Below are positions 8,387 through 16,770 of a stretch of DNA of 64,000 nucleotides, piece after piece. The stretch comes from Arenibacter sp. P308M17. GTDB taxonomy: Bacteria > Bacteroidota > Bacteroidia > Flavobacteriales > Flavobacteriaceae. The notes beneath the pieces are model-generated. The model was not told the DNA's origin, ran no database searches, and saw nothing but the letters and a program-made list of their open reading frames with translations. Every line of letters starts with the position of its first letter. Within the stretch, counting starts at the first letter, position 1. The translations under genes were made by a program, and so were the position numbers. The stretch is from positions 186,001 through 250,000 of the forward strand of contig NZ_QVON01000007.1 of assembly GCF_003426735.1 (NCBI RefSeq), read 5' to 3'.

Positions 8387-8761
8387 ATGTTAATGTTAAT
8401 AGAAGGACTTTATACAACAGAATCTTTTTATAAAAACGAAGAAGGCATATCGGCCAAAATAAAACTGAATCCCAGGCATGAAATTTTCAAAGGCCATTTC
8501 CCCGGAAAACCCATTATGCCGGGGGTATGTATGATTCAGATCATAAAGGAATTAACAGAGAGGAGCCTGGATCAGGATTTGTTTCTATCCGTTGCCGCAA
8601 ATGTAAAATTCATGGCCATTATAAACCCTGAAACGGATCCGGTTCTTTTTATAGAAATCAACCTTACTGAACTGGACGGGCTTATCAAGGTAAAAAGTAC
8701 GACCATCTTCGGGGAAACAGTGGCCCTAAAACTAAGTGCAACCTTTAAAAGTATCACATAA
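8387..8761 (+). CDS. 3-hydroxyacyl-ACP dehydratase-like hotdog protein
   Basis: 124 residues from ATG 8387; a GTG at 8378 and ATG 8393 are alternatives. The core motif FKGHFPGKPIMPGV (His37) is the FabZ/FabA hotdog signature. The acidic partner expected on the following helix (Glu in FabZ, in the context PGVLMIEA) reads Gln51 here, PGVCMIQII. The protein is likely the dehydratase that creates the conjugated double bonds, or a degenerate relative if the Gln is inactivating. The context between the barrel protein and a hypothetical gene, all nearly contiguous, supports a pigment role. Confidence 0.75.
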   Translation: MLMLIEGLYTTESFYKNEEGISAKIKLNPRHEIFKGHFPGKPIMPGVCMIQIIKELTERSLDQDLFLSVAANVKFMAIINPETDPVLFIEINLTELDGLIKVKSTTIFGETVALKLSATFKSIT

Positions 8762-9250
8762 ATGAAACTTATCTGTTTTCTACTGTACGTGATTTCCATT
8801 TCTACTTTTACGCCCGATCTGGGTCAGATCCGAGAAGCTTTTAAATTGGCCTCCAACGACCGTGAAACCGCTTTGGCCTTAAGGGAGAAACTGGAAACCG
8901 TTACCAAGGAAGACAATATGGTATTGGTTGCCTACAAGGGCGCTGTTACTGCATTAACGGCAAAATATACCAAGGATAATACAGAAAGGAAAAACCTTTT
9001 CAAAAACGGGGTAGCCCTCTTGGAATTTGCGGTATCCCAAAAACCGGAAAGCATAGAAATTAGGTGCCTTAGATTAGGAATCCAGGAAAATTCTCCCAAA
9101 TTTCTAAAATACCGATCCAATATTCAGGAAGACAAAACCTTCATTTTAAACCAGTACGAAAAGACAAATTCTAAAGCGGTCAAAGAATTTGTAAAATCCT
9201 ATATATTACAATCCCCAGGATTTAATACTGAAGAAAAGCAACTGTTTTAA
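8762..9250 (+). CDS. Hypothetical exported protein of the pigment cluster
   Basis: 162 residues, beginning immediately after the preceding stop. A short hydrophobic N terminus (MKLICFLLYVISISTF) suggests a signal peptide. The rest is helical and charged, with repeats of the sort 'LALREKLETVTKEDNMVLVAYKG' that look like a TPR-like helical array. No catalytic motif was recognised. I have a general recollection of similar small proteins in flavobacterial pigment clusters but cannot name the family; the function is unknown. Confidence 0.6.
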   Translation: MKLICFLLYVISISTFTPDLGQIREAFKLASNDRETALALREKLETVTKEDNMVLVAYKGAVTALTAKYTKDNTERKNLFKNGVALLEFAVSQKPESIEIRCLRLGIQENSPKFLKYRSNIQEDKTFILNQYEKTNSKAVKEFVKSYILQSPGFNTEEKQLF

Positions 9251-9263
9251 CTTCAGTAATTCC

Positions 9264-9271
9264 TATTTTTG
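9264..9271 (+). promoter_or_regulatory. -7 promoter element (TATTTTTG) upstream of GT2 gene
   Basis: TATTTTTG fits TAnnTTTG, with CTG (one off TTG) at 9242-9244, exactly 19 bases upstream. Transcription would start near 9277, which makes ATG 9273 unusable and favours ATG 9300 for the glycosyltransferase. Confidence 0.45.
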
Positions 9272-9299
9272 CATGCCATGTCCTGTATCTTTATACAAG

Positions 9300-10529
9300 A
9301 TGGAACAACCAAATGCCAATAGCACCGTGTTACACTATACCACATCCACAACTAAGGCTATGGATCAGCTTAAATGCTGTGTGGTCATACCTACCTACAA
9401 CAATCATAAGACCCTAAAAAAAGTCATTGAAGGGGTGCTGCAATACACCCAAAACCTCATAGTCGTAAATGATGGGTCTTCGGATACCACCTCCCATATT
9501 TTAACCGAATTTCCCAATGTCCGTACACTACACCTTCCGCATAACATAGGTAAAGGATATGCTTTGAGGAAGGGTTTTGAAATAGCCCTTGAACTAGGTT
9601 TCCACTTTGCCATAACCATTGATTCGGACGGCCAACACTTTCCGGATGATATCCCCCTGTTCATCAACAGCCTTAGTAAGGAAGCCTCAAGAGATGTACT
9701 TTACATAGGAGCAAGAAATATGGGGCAAAAAGACGTTCCTAAAAAAAGTAGTTTTGGCAACAAGTTTTCCAATTTTTGGTTTTGGGTAGAAACGGGGATC
9801 AAACTACAGGACACCCAATCCGGATATAGGCTATATCCCATACTTGCCCTTAAGGACATCAATTTCCATACTAAAAAATTCGAGTTTGAAATTGAAGTGA
9901 TCGTTAAGGCGGCATGGATCGGGATAGAAGTGAAGAATCTTCCCATAAAGGTAACCTATGATATAACCGAAAGGGTATCCCATTTTAGACCGTTTACCGA
10001 TTTTTCAAGAATTAGCCTTTTAAACACCTACTTGGTCCTGCTTACGTTTCTATACATATTTCCCCGGGATCTTATCCGAAAAATAAAAAAAAAAGGGGTT
10101 AAGAGGTTTTTCCACGAAGACTTTCTGGGCAGCAACGATTCCCATGAAAAAAAGGCGCTCTCCATAGCACTTGGAGTACTTATCGGTTTATCTCCACTGT
10201 GGGGGTTCCAGACCCTGATAGTCATTTTCTTGGCGGTTCTTTTTAAACTGAACAAGGCCATTGCCTTTGCTTTTTCCAATGTAAGCTTTCCTCCTTTTAT
10301 ACCTTTTGTGCTGTTTATAAGCCTTAAAATGGGCCACTGGATCTTGGGTAACGAGTTTAATTTTACCTTTGGGGAGGCAGGGACCGATTTTGAAGTTATA
10401 AAACATCTGGAATCCTATATAATTGGCAGTATAACCCTTTCCCTTATTGGATCTTTTACAGCGGGAATATGTGGTTATATCATTTTGAATATTTTTGAAA
10501 GAAAAAAAATTGCACTTAAAAATGGGTGA
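9300..10529 (+). CDS. Family 2 glycosyltransferase fused to DUF2062
   Basis: 409 residues. Residues about 20-250 form a GT-A domain: VVIPTYNNHKTL, NDGSSD, and the DxD-type DSDGQH, then DTQSGYRLYP typical of dolichyl-phosphate-type GT2 enzymes. The C-terminal part (about 280-405) is a DUF2062 membrane domain with GVLIGLSPLWGFQT and three or so hydrophobic helices. An ATG at 9273 would lengthen it by 9 residues but lies on top of a likely transcription start, so I prefer 9300. It should transfer an activated sugar or act on a lipid carrier at the inner membrane; the GT2-DUF2062 architecture is common in aryl polyene loci. Confidence 0.82.
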   Translation: MEQPNANSTVLHYTTSTTKAMDQLKCCVVIPTYNNHKTLKKVIEGVLQYTQNLIVVNDGSSDTTSHILTEFPNVRTLHLPHNIGKGYALRKGFEIALELGFHFAITIDSDGQHFPDDIPLFINSLSKEASRDVLYIGARNMGQKDVPKKSSFGNKFSNFWFWVETGIKLQDTQSGYRLYPILALKDINFHTKKFEFEIEVIVKAAWIGIEVKNLPIKVTYDITERVSHFRPFTDFSRISLLNTYLVLLTFLYIFPRDLIRKIKKKGVKRFFHEDFLGSNDSHEKKALSIALGVLIGLSPLWGFQTLIVIFLAVLFKLNKAIAFAFSNVSFPPFIPFVLFISLKMGHWILGNEFNFTFGEAGTDFEVIKHLESYIIGSITLSLIGSFTAGICGYIILNIFERKKIALKNG

Positions 10530-13500
10530 TTTTTTATATAGGTTCCATCAATATGTGGCCAAGAAAAGACTGCCCTTCGGCATTGGTCTTTTGGCCTTAT
10601 TTTTATTCCTGGCCTATTGCGCCTTCAATATTGAATTCGAGGAGGATATCACCAAACTTATACCCAGTAACCGCAAGACCGAAGAGGTTCAAAAAGTATT
10701 AAGATCGGTTAATTTTTCGGATAAGATCATTATCAATATTGTGCGACGGCCAGGTACGCCCATTGAAGAACTAACAAGGTATGCAAATGATTTCTTGGAT
10801 AGTATATCCAAAAAATCTTCATCCCATATAAAGAAGATCCAGGGCAAAATAGATGATGGTGACCTGGGCAACACCTTGGAGTTTGTCTATGAAAATGTCC
10901 CTTTGCTATTGGACAGGGAGGACTACATGACCATATCAAAAAAATTGGATAAGGACAGCATTGCCAAAATAACACAAAAAAACTACAGAACATTAATTTC
11001 CCCCTCCGGAATCGTTGCCAAGGAAATGATTATGAAAGACCCCCTTGGTATTTCCTTTATTGCCCTAAACAAACTAAAAAGTTTGGGCATGGGGGATCAG
11101 TTTACCCTCAAGGAAGGTTTTCTCCTGAGCAAGGATCTTCAAAACATTTTACTGTTTATTACCCCTGCGCACCCTTCCAGTGAAACCGTGGAAAATACCA
11201 AATTTGTAAAAGAGCTTTATGAAACGCGGGATCAATTGGACCGATTGTTTCAGGACAGGGTAAAAAGTGAATATTATGGGGCCACCCTAATAGCCGTTGC
11301 CAACGCCCAACAAATAAAAGAGGACATTCGTCTTACGATAACCATTGCCCTATCCGTTTTAATGGGCATCCTTATCCTATTTTATAGAAAATTAACCATT
11401 CCCTTTATCCTTTTTGCCCCTACCCTTTTTGGTGCAACACTATCCGTTGCCGTATTGTATTGGACCAGGGGGAAGATTTCTGCCATTTCCTTGGGGATAG
11501 GTTCGGTTCTGTTAGGGGTTACCTTGGATTATTCCTTACATATTCTGACCCAAATTAGAAATAACCCTTCCATAAGGGCACTTTACTCCGATGTGGCCCA
11601 GCCCGTAATTATGAGCAGTATTACCACGGCCCTCGCCTTTCTATGCCTTCTTTTCCTTGATTCGCAAGCCTTACAGGATCTTGGTATTTTTGCTGCCGTT
11701 AGCGTAATCGGTTCCTGTATTTTCGCACTCCTTATCATACCCCATGTGTATAGGAATACGGACAGGCTTAAGGTAAAATATACCCTCTTGGATAAAATAG
11801 CCTCCTACAAGCTCCATAAGAACAAATGGAGTATATCTGTCCTTGTAGGTCTATTGATTGCCAGTGTATTTTTTCACGATAAGGTGATTTTCAATAAGGA
11901 TATTGCCAAACTCAACTATGAGCCTCCAGCTTTGTTACAGGCCAGGGAAAGATTGGACGCACTTACCAATATGTCTTCCAAATCCATTTATTTGGCCACT
12001 TATGGGGAGGATGGCGACAAGGCCCTGGAAACTACCAATGTCCTATACCACAAATTGGACAGCCTAAAAAATCTTGGCGAGGTACTTAGCTTTAGTTCCA
12101 TTGGCAACCTTGTCCTGTCCCAGAAAAAACAACAGGAAAAAATTGATCTATGGAAAGGGTTTTGGAAGGAGGATATGATTCTAAACACCACCGAACATCT
12201 AATAGAAAGTGGTACGGAACTAGGATTTAAGTCCAACTCTTTTGATAAATTTTATTCCTTTCTCAAAAAGGATTTTAGCCTCTTGGGGATTGAAGATTAC
12301 AGCAATGCAGCGGCCTTGCCTATGGATGACTACATGGTAAGCAACAAAGGTTTTACCACTGTTACCTCCCTGATCAAATTAAAGGAGGGAAATGAAGAAA
12401 ACGTAAAACAACTTTTTAGGGCCTACCCTAATACCTTGGTAATCGATAGACAGGAAATGAACGAGATGTTTTTAGGCAATCTCAAAAACGATTTTAATGA
12501 ATTAATTGGCTACTCCCTTGGAATAGTAGTCCTGATCCTCTTCTTTTTCTTTAGAAGTTTTTCCCTGGTCTTGGTTACCAGTATCCCCATCCTATTGACC
12601 TGGTGGCTGACCATTGGTATTATGGGAATGTTCCATATAGAATTCAACATCTTTAATATCATTATCTCCACCTTTATCTTTGGTCTGGGAATAGATTACA
12701 GCATATTCATAACCACGGGACTACTCAAGGAATACAGGAAAGGGGAAGAAGTACTTGGAACGCACAGAACCTCTATCCTACTTTCGGCCATTACCACCGT
12801 TTTGGGAATTGGGGTACTTATTTTTGCACAACACCCCGCCCTGCATTCCATTAGCCTCGTATCGCTCATAGGTATCCTATCGGCGGTTTTTGTTGCTTTC
12901 ACCATACAACCCTTATTATTTTTGCTCTTTATAGGGAATAAGGAAAAGCGTCCTATCAGTCTTCGGCTACTTATTCATTCCGTCCTTTCATTTGGTTATT
13001 ATGGTTCCGGTGGATTGTTGTTGTCCATAGGGAGCATCAGTGTTATGAAAATACTGCCCTTTAAGAAAAAAGTTAAAATGAAATGGTTCCACATGGCCAT
13101 TTCAAAATTTATGAAATCGGTGCTATATACCAATCCCTTTGTTAGCAAAAAAATCATCAATGTATCTGGGGAAGATTTTGGCAAACCGGCCATTATCATT
13201 GCCAACCACACTTCCTTTCTGGATATTTTGGCTGTTGGCATGTTGCATCCCAAGATTATTTACTTGGTAAACGACTGGGTGTACAAATCCCCTATTTTTG
13301 GAAAGGCCGTGCAACTGGCCGGTTTTTATCCAGTGTCCGACGGGATAGATAATGGCCTGGAACATTTAAGGAAAAAGGTGGCCCAAGGTTACTCATTAAT
13401 GGCCTTCCCCGAAGGAACAAGGTCCAGCACCAACAAAATACGACGTTTCCATAAAGGAGCCTTTTATTTGGCAGAAAAGTTTAATATGGATATTGTTCCC

Positions 13501-14217
13501 GTGTTGATACATGGAAATTCGGAGGTGCTTCCCAAAGGAAGTTTTGTAATAAGGAATGGCAGTATAACGGTCAAGATATTGGAAAGGATCCCCCAAGAAA
13601 ATCAACACTACGGCAAAAACTACAGAGAGCGCAACAAGGGGATCGCCGCCCATTTCAGATCCGAATTCCAAACCCTAAGAAATGAAGTGGAAGGGGATAC
13701 CTATTTCAAGGGAACCATTCTGGAGGATTACAGATACAAAGGGGACGCCATCTACCGATCTGTAAAAAGGGATTTAAAAAATAACGCAAAAACATATGCC
13801 CTTATCCTTAAACATATTGGCACCTCGGATTCCATAATTCATCTTTCAAAAGAATACGGGCAGCTAGATTTTCTTTTATCTTTAAACTCCGTTGATAGAA
13901 AAATTTTTGCCTACTTGGCCGATGAGGAGATACGGGCAATGGTAAAGAACAGTTTTATTGCCCAACAAATAGCCAAGTTAACATTGACAAATTCCATTGA
14001 AGAAGCTATGGCAATGCCTGCGGATATTATGATCATTGATTTTGAAATGCAGGACCTGGATAGTTTGACACTTAAAATAGGAAATAATATCCGCTTATTG
14101 ATATTGGTAAGGGAGGGAGCTAGATTGACGGAAAAAATTATTGGGCCCAACGGTTTTAAAAACATCCTTGAATATGATAATCTTGTTATCTTGGAAAATA
14201 AGAAGGGCCTAAAATAA
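10522..14217 (+). CDS. MMPL/RND exporter fused to PlsC-type acyltransferase with degenerate C-terminal domain
   Basis: 1231 residues from ATG 10522 (TTG 10495 is possible). Residues about 1-840 are an MMPL/RND transporter with two sets of transmembrane helices, the second containing GLGIDYSIF. A lysophospholipid acyltransferase domain follows with NHTSFLD (His896, Asp901, HX4D) and FPEGTRS (962-968). The last 150 residues, from about 1080, sit where Bacteroidota relatives carry a class I SAM methyltransferase, but the glycine-rich SAM motif is not recognisable (HIGTSDSIIHLSKEYG). It probably acylates and flips or exports the pigment lipid. The start overlaps the GT gene by 8 bases. Confidence 0.85.
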   Translation: MGDFLYRFHQYVAKKRLPFGIGLLALFLFLAYCAFNIEFEEDITKLIPSNRKTEEVQKVLRSVNFSDKIIINIVRRPGTPIEELTRYANDFLDSISKKSSSHIKKIQGKIDDGDLGNTLEFVYENVPLLLDREDYMTISKKLDKDSIAKITQKNYRTLISPSGIVAKEMIMKDPLGISFIALNKLKSLGMGDQFTLKEGFLLSKDLQNILLFITPAHPSSETVENTKFVKELYETRDQLDRLFQDRVKSEYYGATLIAVANAQQIKEDIRLTITIALSVLMGILILFYRKLTIPFILFAPTLFGATLSVAVLYWTRGKISAISLGIGSVLLGVTLDYSLHILTQIRNNPSIRALYSDVAQPVIMSSITTALAFLCLLFLDSQALQDLGIFAAVSVIGSCIFALLIIPHVYRNTDRLKVKYTLLDKIASYKLHKNKWSISVLVGLLIASVFFHDKVIFNKDIAKLNYEPPALLQARERLDALTNMSSKSIYLATYGEDGDKALETTNVLYHKLDSLKNLGEVLSFSSIGNLVLSQKKQQEKIDLWKGFWKEDMILNTTEHLIESGTELGFKSNSFDKFYSFLKKDFSLLGIEDYSNAAALPMDDYMVSNKGFTTVTSLIKLKEGNEENVKQLFRAYPNTLVIDRQEMNEMFLGNLKNDFNELIGYSLGIVVLILFFFFRSFSLVLVTSIPILLTWWLTIGIMGMFHIEFNIFNIIISTFIFGLGIDYSIFITTGLLKEYRKGEEVLGTHRTSILLSAITTVLGIGVLIFAQHPALHSISLVSLIGILSAVFVAFTIQPLLFLLFIGNKEKRPISLRLLIHSVLSFGYYGSGGLLLSIGSISVMKILPFKKKVKMKWFHMAISKFMKSVLYTNPFVSKKIINVSGEDFGKPAIIIANHTSFLDILAVGMLHPKIIYLVNDWVYKSPIFGKAVQLAGFYPVSDGIDNGLEHLRKKVAQGYSLMAFPEGTRSSTNKIRRFHKGAFYLAEKFNMDIVPVLIHGNSEVLPKGSFVIRNGSITVKILERIPQENQHYGKNYRERNKGIAAHFRSEFQTLRNEVEGDTYFKGTILEDYRYKGDAIYRSVKRDLKNNAKTYALILKHIGTSDSIIHLSKEYGQLDFLLSLNSVDRKIFAYLADEEIRAMVKNSFIAQQIAKLTLTNSIEEAMAMPADIMIIDFEMQDLDSLTLKIGNNIRLLILVREGARLTEKIIGPNGFKNILEYDNLVILENKKGLK

Positions 14218-14346
14218 GCTGGTTTCGCAAGAGTCAAAAAAATCCTCGGATTCAATCCAGGTGTGATATTAATTATTATAAGGATACAAGGCCTACCAAA
14301 ATCCGATATTAAACATTGGTTTTGGAAATTGTAAAGAATACCAATT

Positions 14347-15882
14347 ATGAAAGAACATTACGATATTGTAATTGTTGGAAGCGGATTAGGGGGTTTGGTT
14401 TCTGCATTGATTATGGCCAAAGAAGGGTATAGTGTCTGTGTCCTGGAAAAAAACAATCAATTTGGAGGCAACCTTCAAACCTTTGTTCGGGACAAGACCA
14501 TCTTTGATACCGGGGTGCACTATATTGGCGGACTATCCGAAGGTCAAAACCTGAACCAATATTTTAAGTATTTGGGTATCATGGACCAATTAAAGCTCAA
14601 AAAATTGGATGAAGACGGTTTTGATGTGATTACGTTTGATGGAGATCAGAAAGAGTACAAACACGCCCAAGGATATGACCGATTTGAAAAAAGTTTACTT
14701 TCCCAATTTCCAGGAGAGGAAAAAGCAATAAAAACATATACCAAGAAATTAAGGGAAACCTGTTCCAAATTTCCATTGTACAATTTAAACAAGGGGAATC
14801 CATCCTACGGCCAAGAGGAGATATTTAAGCTCAATGCCAAAACATATATCAATTCCCTTACCAACAACAAAAAGTTACAGGCCGTATTGGCGGGGACCAA
14901 TTTTCTATATGCCGGAGACGGGGAACGCTCCCCCTTTTATGTGCATGCCCTTTCCGTAAATTCCTATATTGAAAGCGCCTATAGATGTGTTAATGGGGGA
15001 AGTCAGATTACCAAAGTACTTATTGGTCAAATTAGGAAACTTGGTGGGGATACCTTCAAGCATCATGAAATTACCAAATTTAATGTCAGTAATGGCAATA
15101 TCACTTCCGTGGAAACCAAAAATGGAAAGCAAATAAACGGTGATACCTTCATCTCAAATATAGAACCCAAGCTTACTTTAAAAATGGTTGGCCTGGAAAA
15201 CTTTAGAAAGTCCTATACGAACAGAATAAACAACATTGAGAGTATTGTTTCGGCCTTTAGTGTATACATTGTCTTAAAACCCAATTCCTTTAAATATTAC
15301 AATAAGAATTTTTATCATTTTAAATATGAAGATCGTATTTGGGATGCACAAAATTACACTCAGGAAAGTTGGCCCGAGGGATATATGGTCTCTATGGGCA
15401 TCAATAAAAAAGATGATGGATGGGGGGACAGTTTAATTGCTATGACCTATATGAATTTTAAGGAAGTGGAGCACTGGCAAAATACCTATAATACGGTTGC
15501 CTCCAAAAATGATAGAGGGCAGACCTATGAACAGTTCAAGGCGCATAAAACTGAAATTTTTATTTTGGAACTGGAAAAAAAATTCCCTAATTTAAGAGAT
15601 TGCATCCAAACCGTTTATTCCTCCACTCCCCTATCCTACAGGGATTATATAGGGTCCCATAATGGGTCTATGTATGGCTATGTCAAGGACGTAAACAACC
15701 CCCTTCACTCCTTTGTTTCTCCCAGGACAAAAATCAAAAACCTACTATTTACTGGCCAGAGTTTAAATATGCACGGTATCCTAGGTGTAACCATCGGGGC
15801 AATCGTTACCTGTTCCGAATTAGTGGGAAAGGATTATTTATTGGAAAAAATTTTGGAAGTAAATAAAAAACAAGAAGTTTAA
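14347..15882 (+). CDS. FAD-dependent oxidoreductase, phytoene desaturase/CrtI-like
   Basis: 511 residues. The N terminus YDIVIVGSGLGGLVSALIMA is a dinucleotide-binding fold (GxGxxG), followed by the acidic residue of VLEKN and the GGNLQTF motif typical of CrtI-like carotenoid/retinoid oxidoreductases. The C terminus (NLLFTGQSLNMHGILGVTIGA) matches the second FAD-contact block of the family. In a flexirubin cluster it is expected to desaturate or saturate the polyene or its alkylresorcinol part. It is 2 bases from the next gene and 129 bases after the exporter gene. Confidence 0.82.
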   Translation: MKEHYDIVIVGSGLGGLVSALIMAKEGYSVCVLEKNNQFGGNLQTFVRDKTIFDTGVHYIGGLSEGQNLNQYFKYLGIMDQLKLKKLDEDGFDVITFDGDQKEYKHAQGYDRFEKSLLSQFPGEEKAIKTYTKKLRETCSKFPLYNLNKGNPSYGQEEIFKLNAKTYINSLTNNKKLQAVLAGTNFLYAGDGERSPFYVHALSVNSYIESAYRCVNGGSQITKVLIGQIRKLGGDTFKHHEITKFNVSNGNITSVETKNGKQINGDTFISNIEPKLTLKMVGLENFRKSYTNRINNIESIVSAFSVYIVLKPNSFKYYNKNFYHFKYEDRIWDAQNYTQESWPEGYMVSMGINKKDDGWGDSLIAMTYMNFKEVEHWQNTYNTVASKNDRGQTYEQFKAHKTEIFILELEKKFPNLRDCIQTVYSSTPLSYRDYIGSHNGSMYGYVKDVNNPLHSFVSPRTKIKNLLFTGQSLNMHGILGVTIGAIVTCSELVGKDYLLEKILEVNKKQEV

Positions 15883-15883
15883 T

Positions 15884-16756
15884 ATGGAACAGCTCAAAAC
15901 GATTCCAATCACCAGGGTCAGTACTATTAGCAAAGAGGATTTTATTAATCAATTTTACAAAACCCAGCGTCCTGTTTTAATTGAAAACCTCACTTCGGAT
16001 TGGCCTGCTCGAAAGAAATGGAATCTAGATTACATACAGAAAAAAGCGGGAGACCAAGTGGTTCCCCTTTACAACAATGAACCTACCAAAGGGAAACAAA
16101 ACTCCGCTGCCCCGGTAATGGAAATGAAACTGTACGATTATCTGGAAATCCTAAAAACCAAACCAACGGACCTTCGTATTTTTTTCTATAATATCCTGGA
16201 TAAAATGCCTGAATTGATCAATGATATACATTATCCGGATATAGGATTAAAATTATTTAAGCGCCTACCGGTCATGTTTTTTGGCGGTGAGGGTTCTGCT
16301 GTGCTTCCCCATTATGACATGGATTTGTCAGACTTGTTACATTTTCATTTTCACGGGCACAAAAGTGTACTTTTATTCCCCCCAGATCAGTCAAAATACC
16401 TCTACAAGGTACCTTTTTCCGTTCATAATTTGGAATCCATTAATATGGATGATCCGGATTTTGATCGCTATCCGGCCTTAAAAAAAGCAGAGGGACTATA
16501 CGTAGAGATGAAACATGGGGATGCCCTGTATATGCCCAGTGGATACTGGCACTATATTAAGTACCTTGATGGTGGATTTTCCATTACCTTAAGGGCTTTG
16601 CCCAAAAAACCCCTGCTATTGTCCAAAATGATGGGAAACCTATTCCTTATGAGGCCGTTTGAAAATACCATGAGAAAAATTTGGGGTCAGAAGTGGGTAG
16701 ATTTTAAAGAGAAAAGAATGCTGGCAAAAACCAATGATAGGTTTGGAAAGGAATAA
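15884..16756 (+). CDS. Cupin-like/JmjC domain oxygenase
   Basis: 290 residues. The N terminus shows the 'FINQFYKTQRPVLIENLTSDWPA' pattern shared with FIH/JmjC cupin_8 proteins. Candidate Fe(II) ligands are present: His and Asp in LPHYDMD (HxD) and a distal His in PSGYWHYI. The core LHFHFHGHKSVLLFPP is typical of the jelly-roll. It would be a 2-oxoglutarate-dependent hydroxylase of a small molecule or protein. It is wedged 2 bases after the CrtI-like gene, so a tailoring step on the pigment is the natural inference; the substrate is not visible. Confidence 0.75.
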   Translation: MEQLKTIPITRVSTISKEDFINQFYKTQRPVLIENLTSDWPARKKWNLDYIQKKAGDQVVPLYNNEPTKGKQNSAAPVMEMKLYDYLEILKTKPTDLRIFFYNILDKMPELINDIHYPDIGLKLFKRLPVMFFGGEGSAVLPHYDMDLSDLLHFHFHGHKSVLLFPPDQSKYLYKVPFSVHNLESINMDDPDFDRYPALKKAEGLYVEMKHGDALYMPSGYWHYIKYLDGGFSITLRALPKKPLLLSKMMGNLFLMRPFENTMRKIWGQKWVDFKEKRMLAKTNDRFGKE

Positions 16757-16770
16757 CTTAAGAAATTAGG

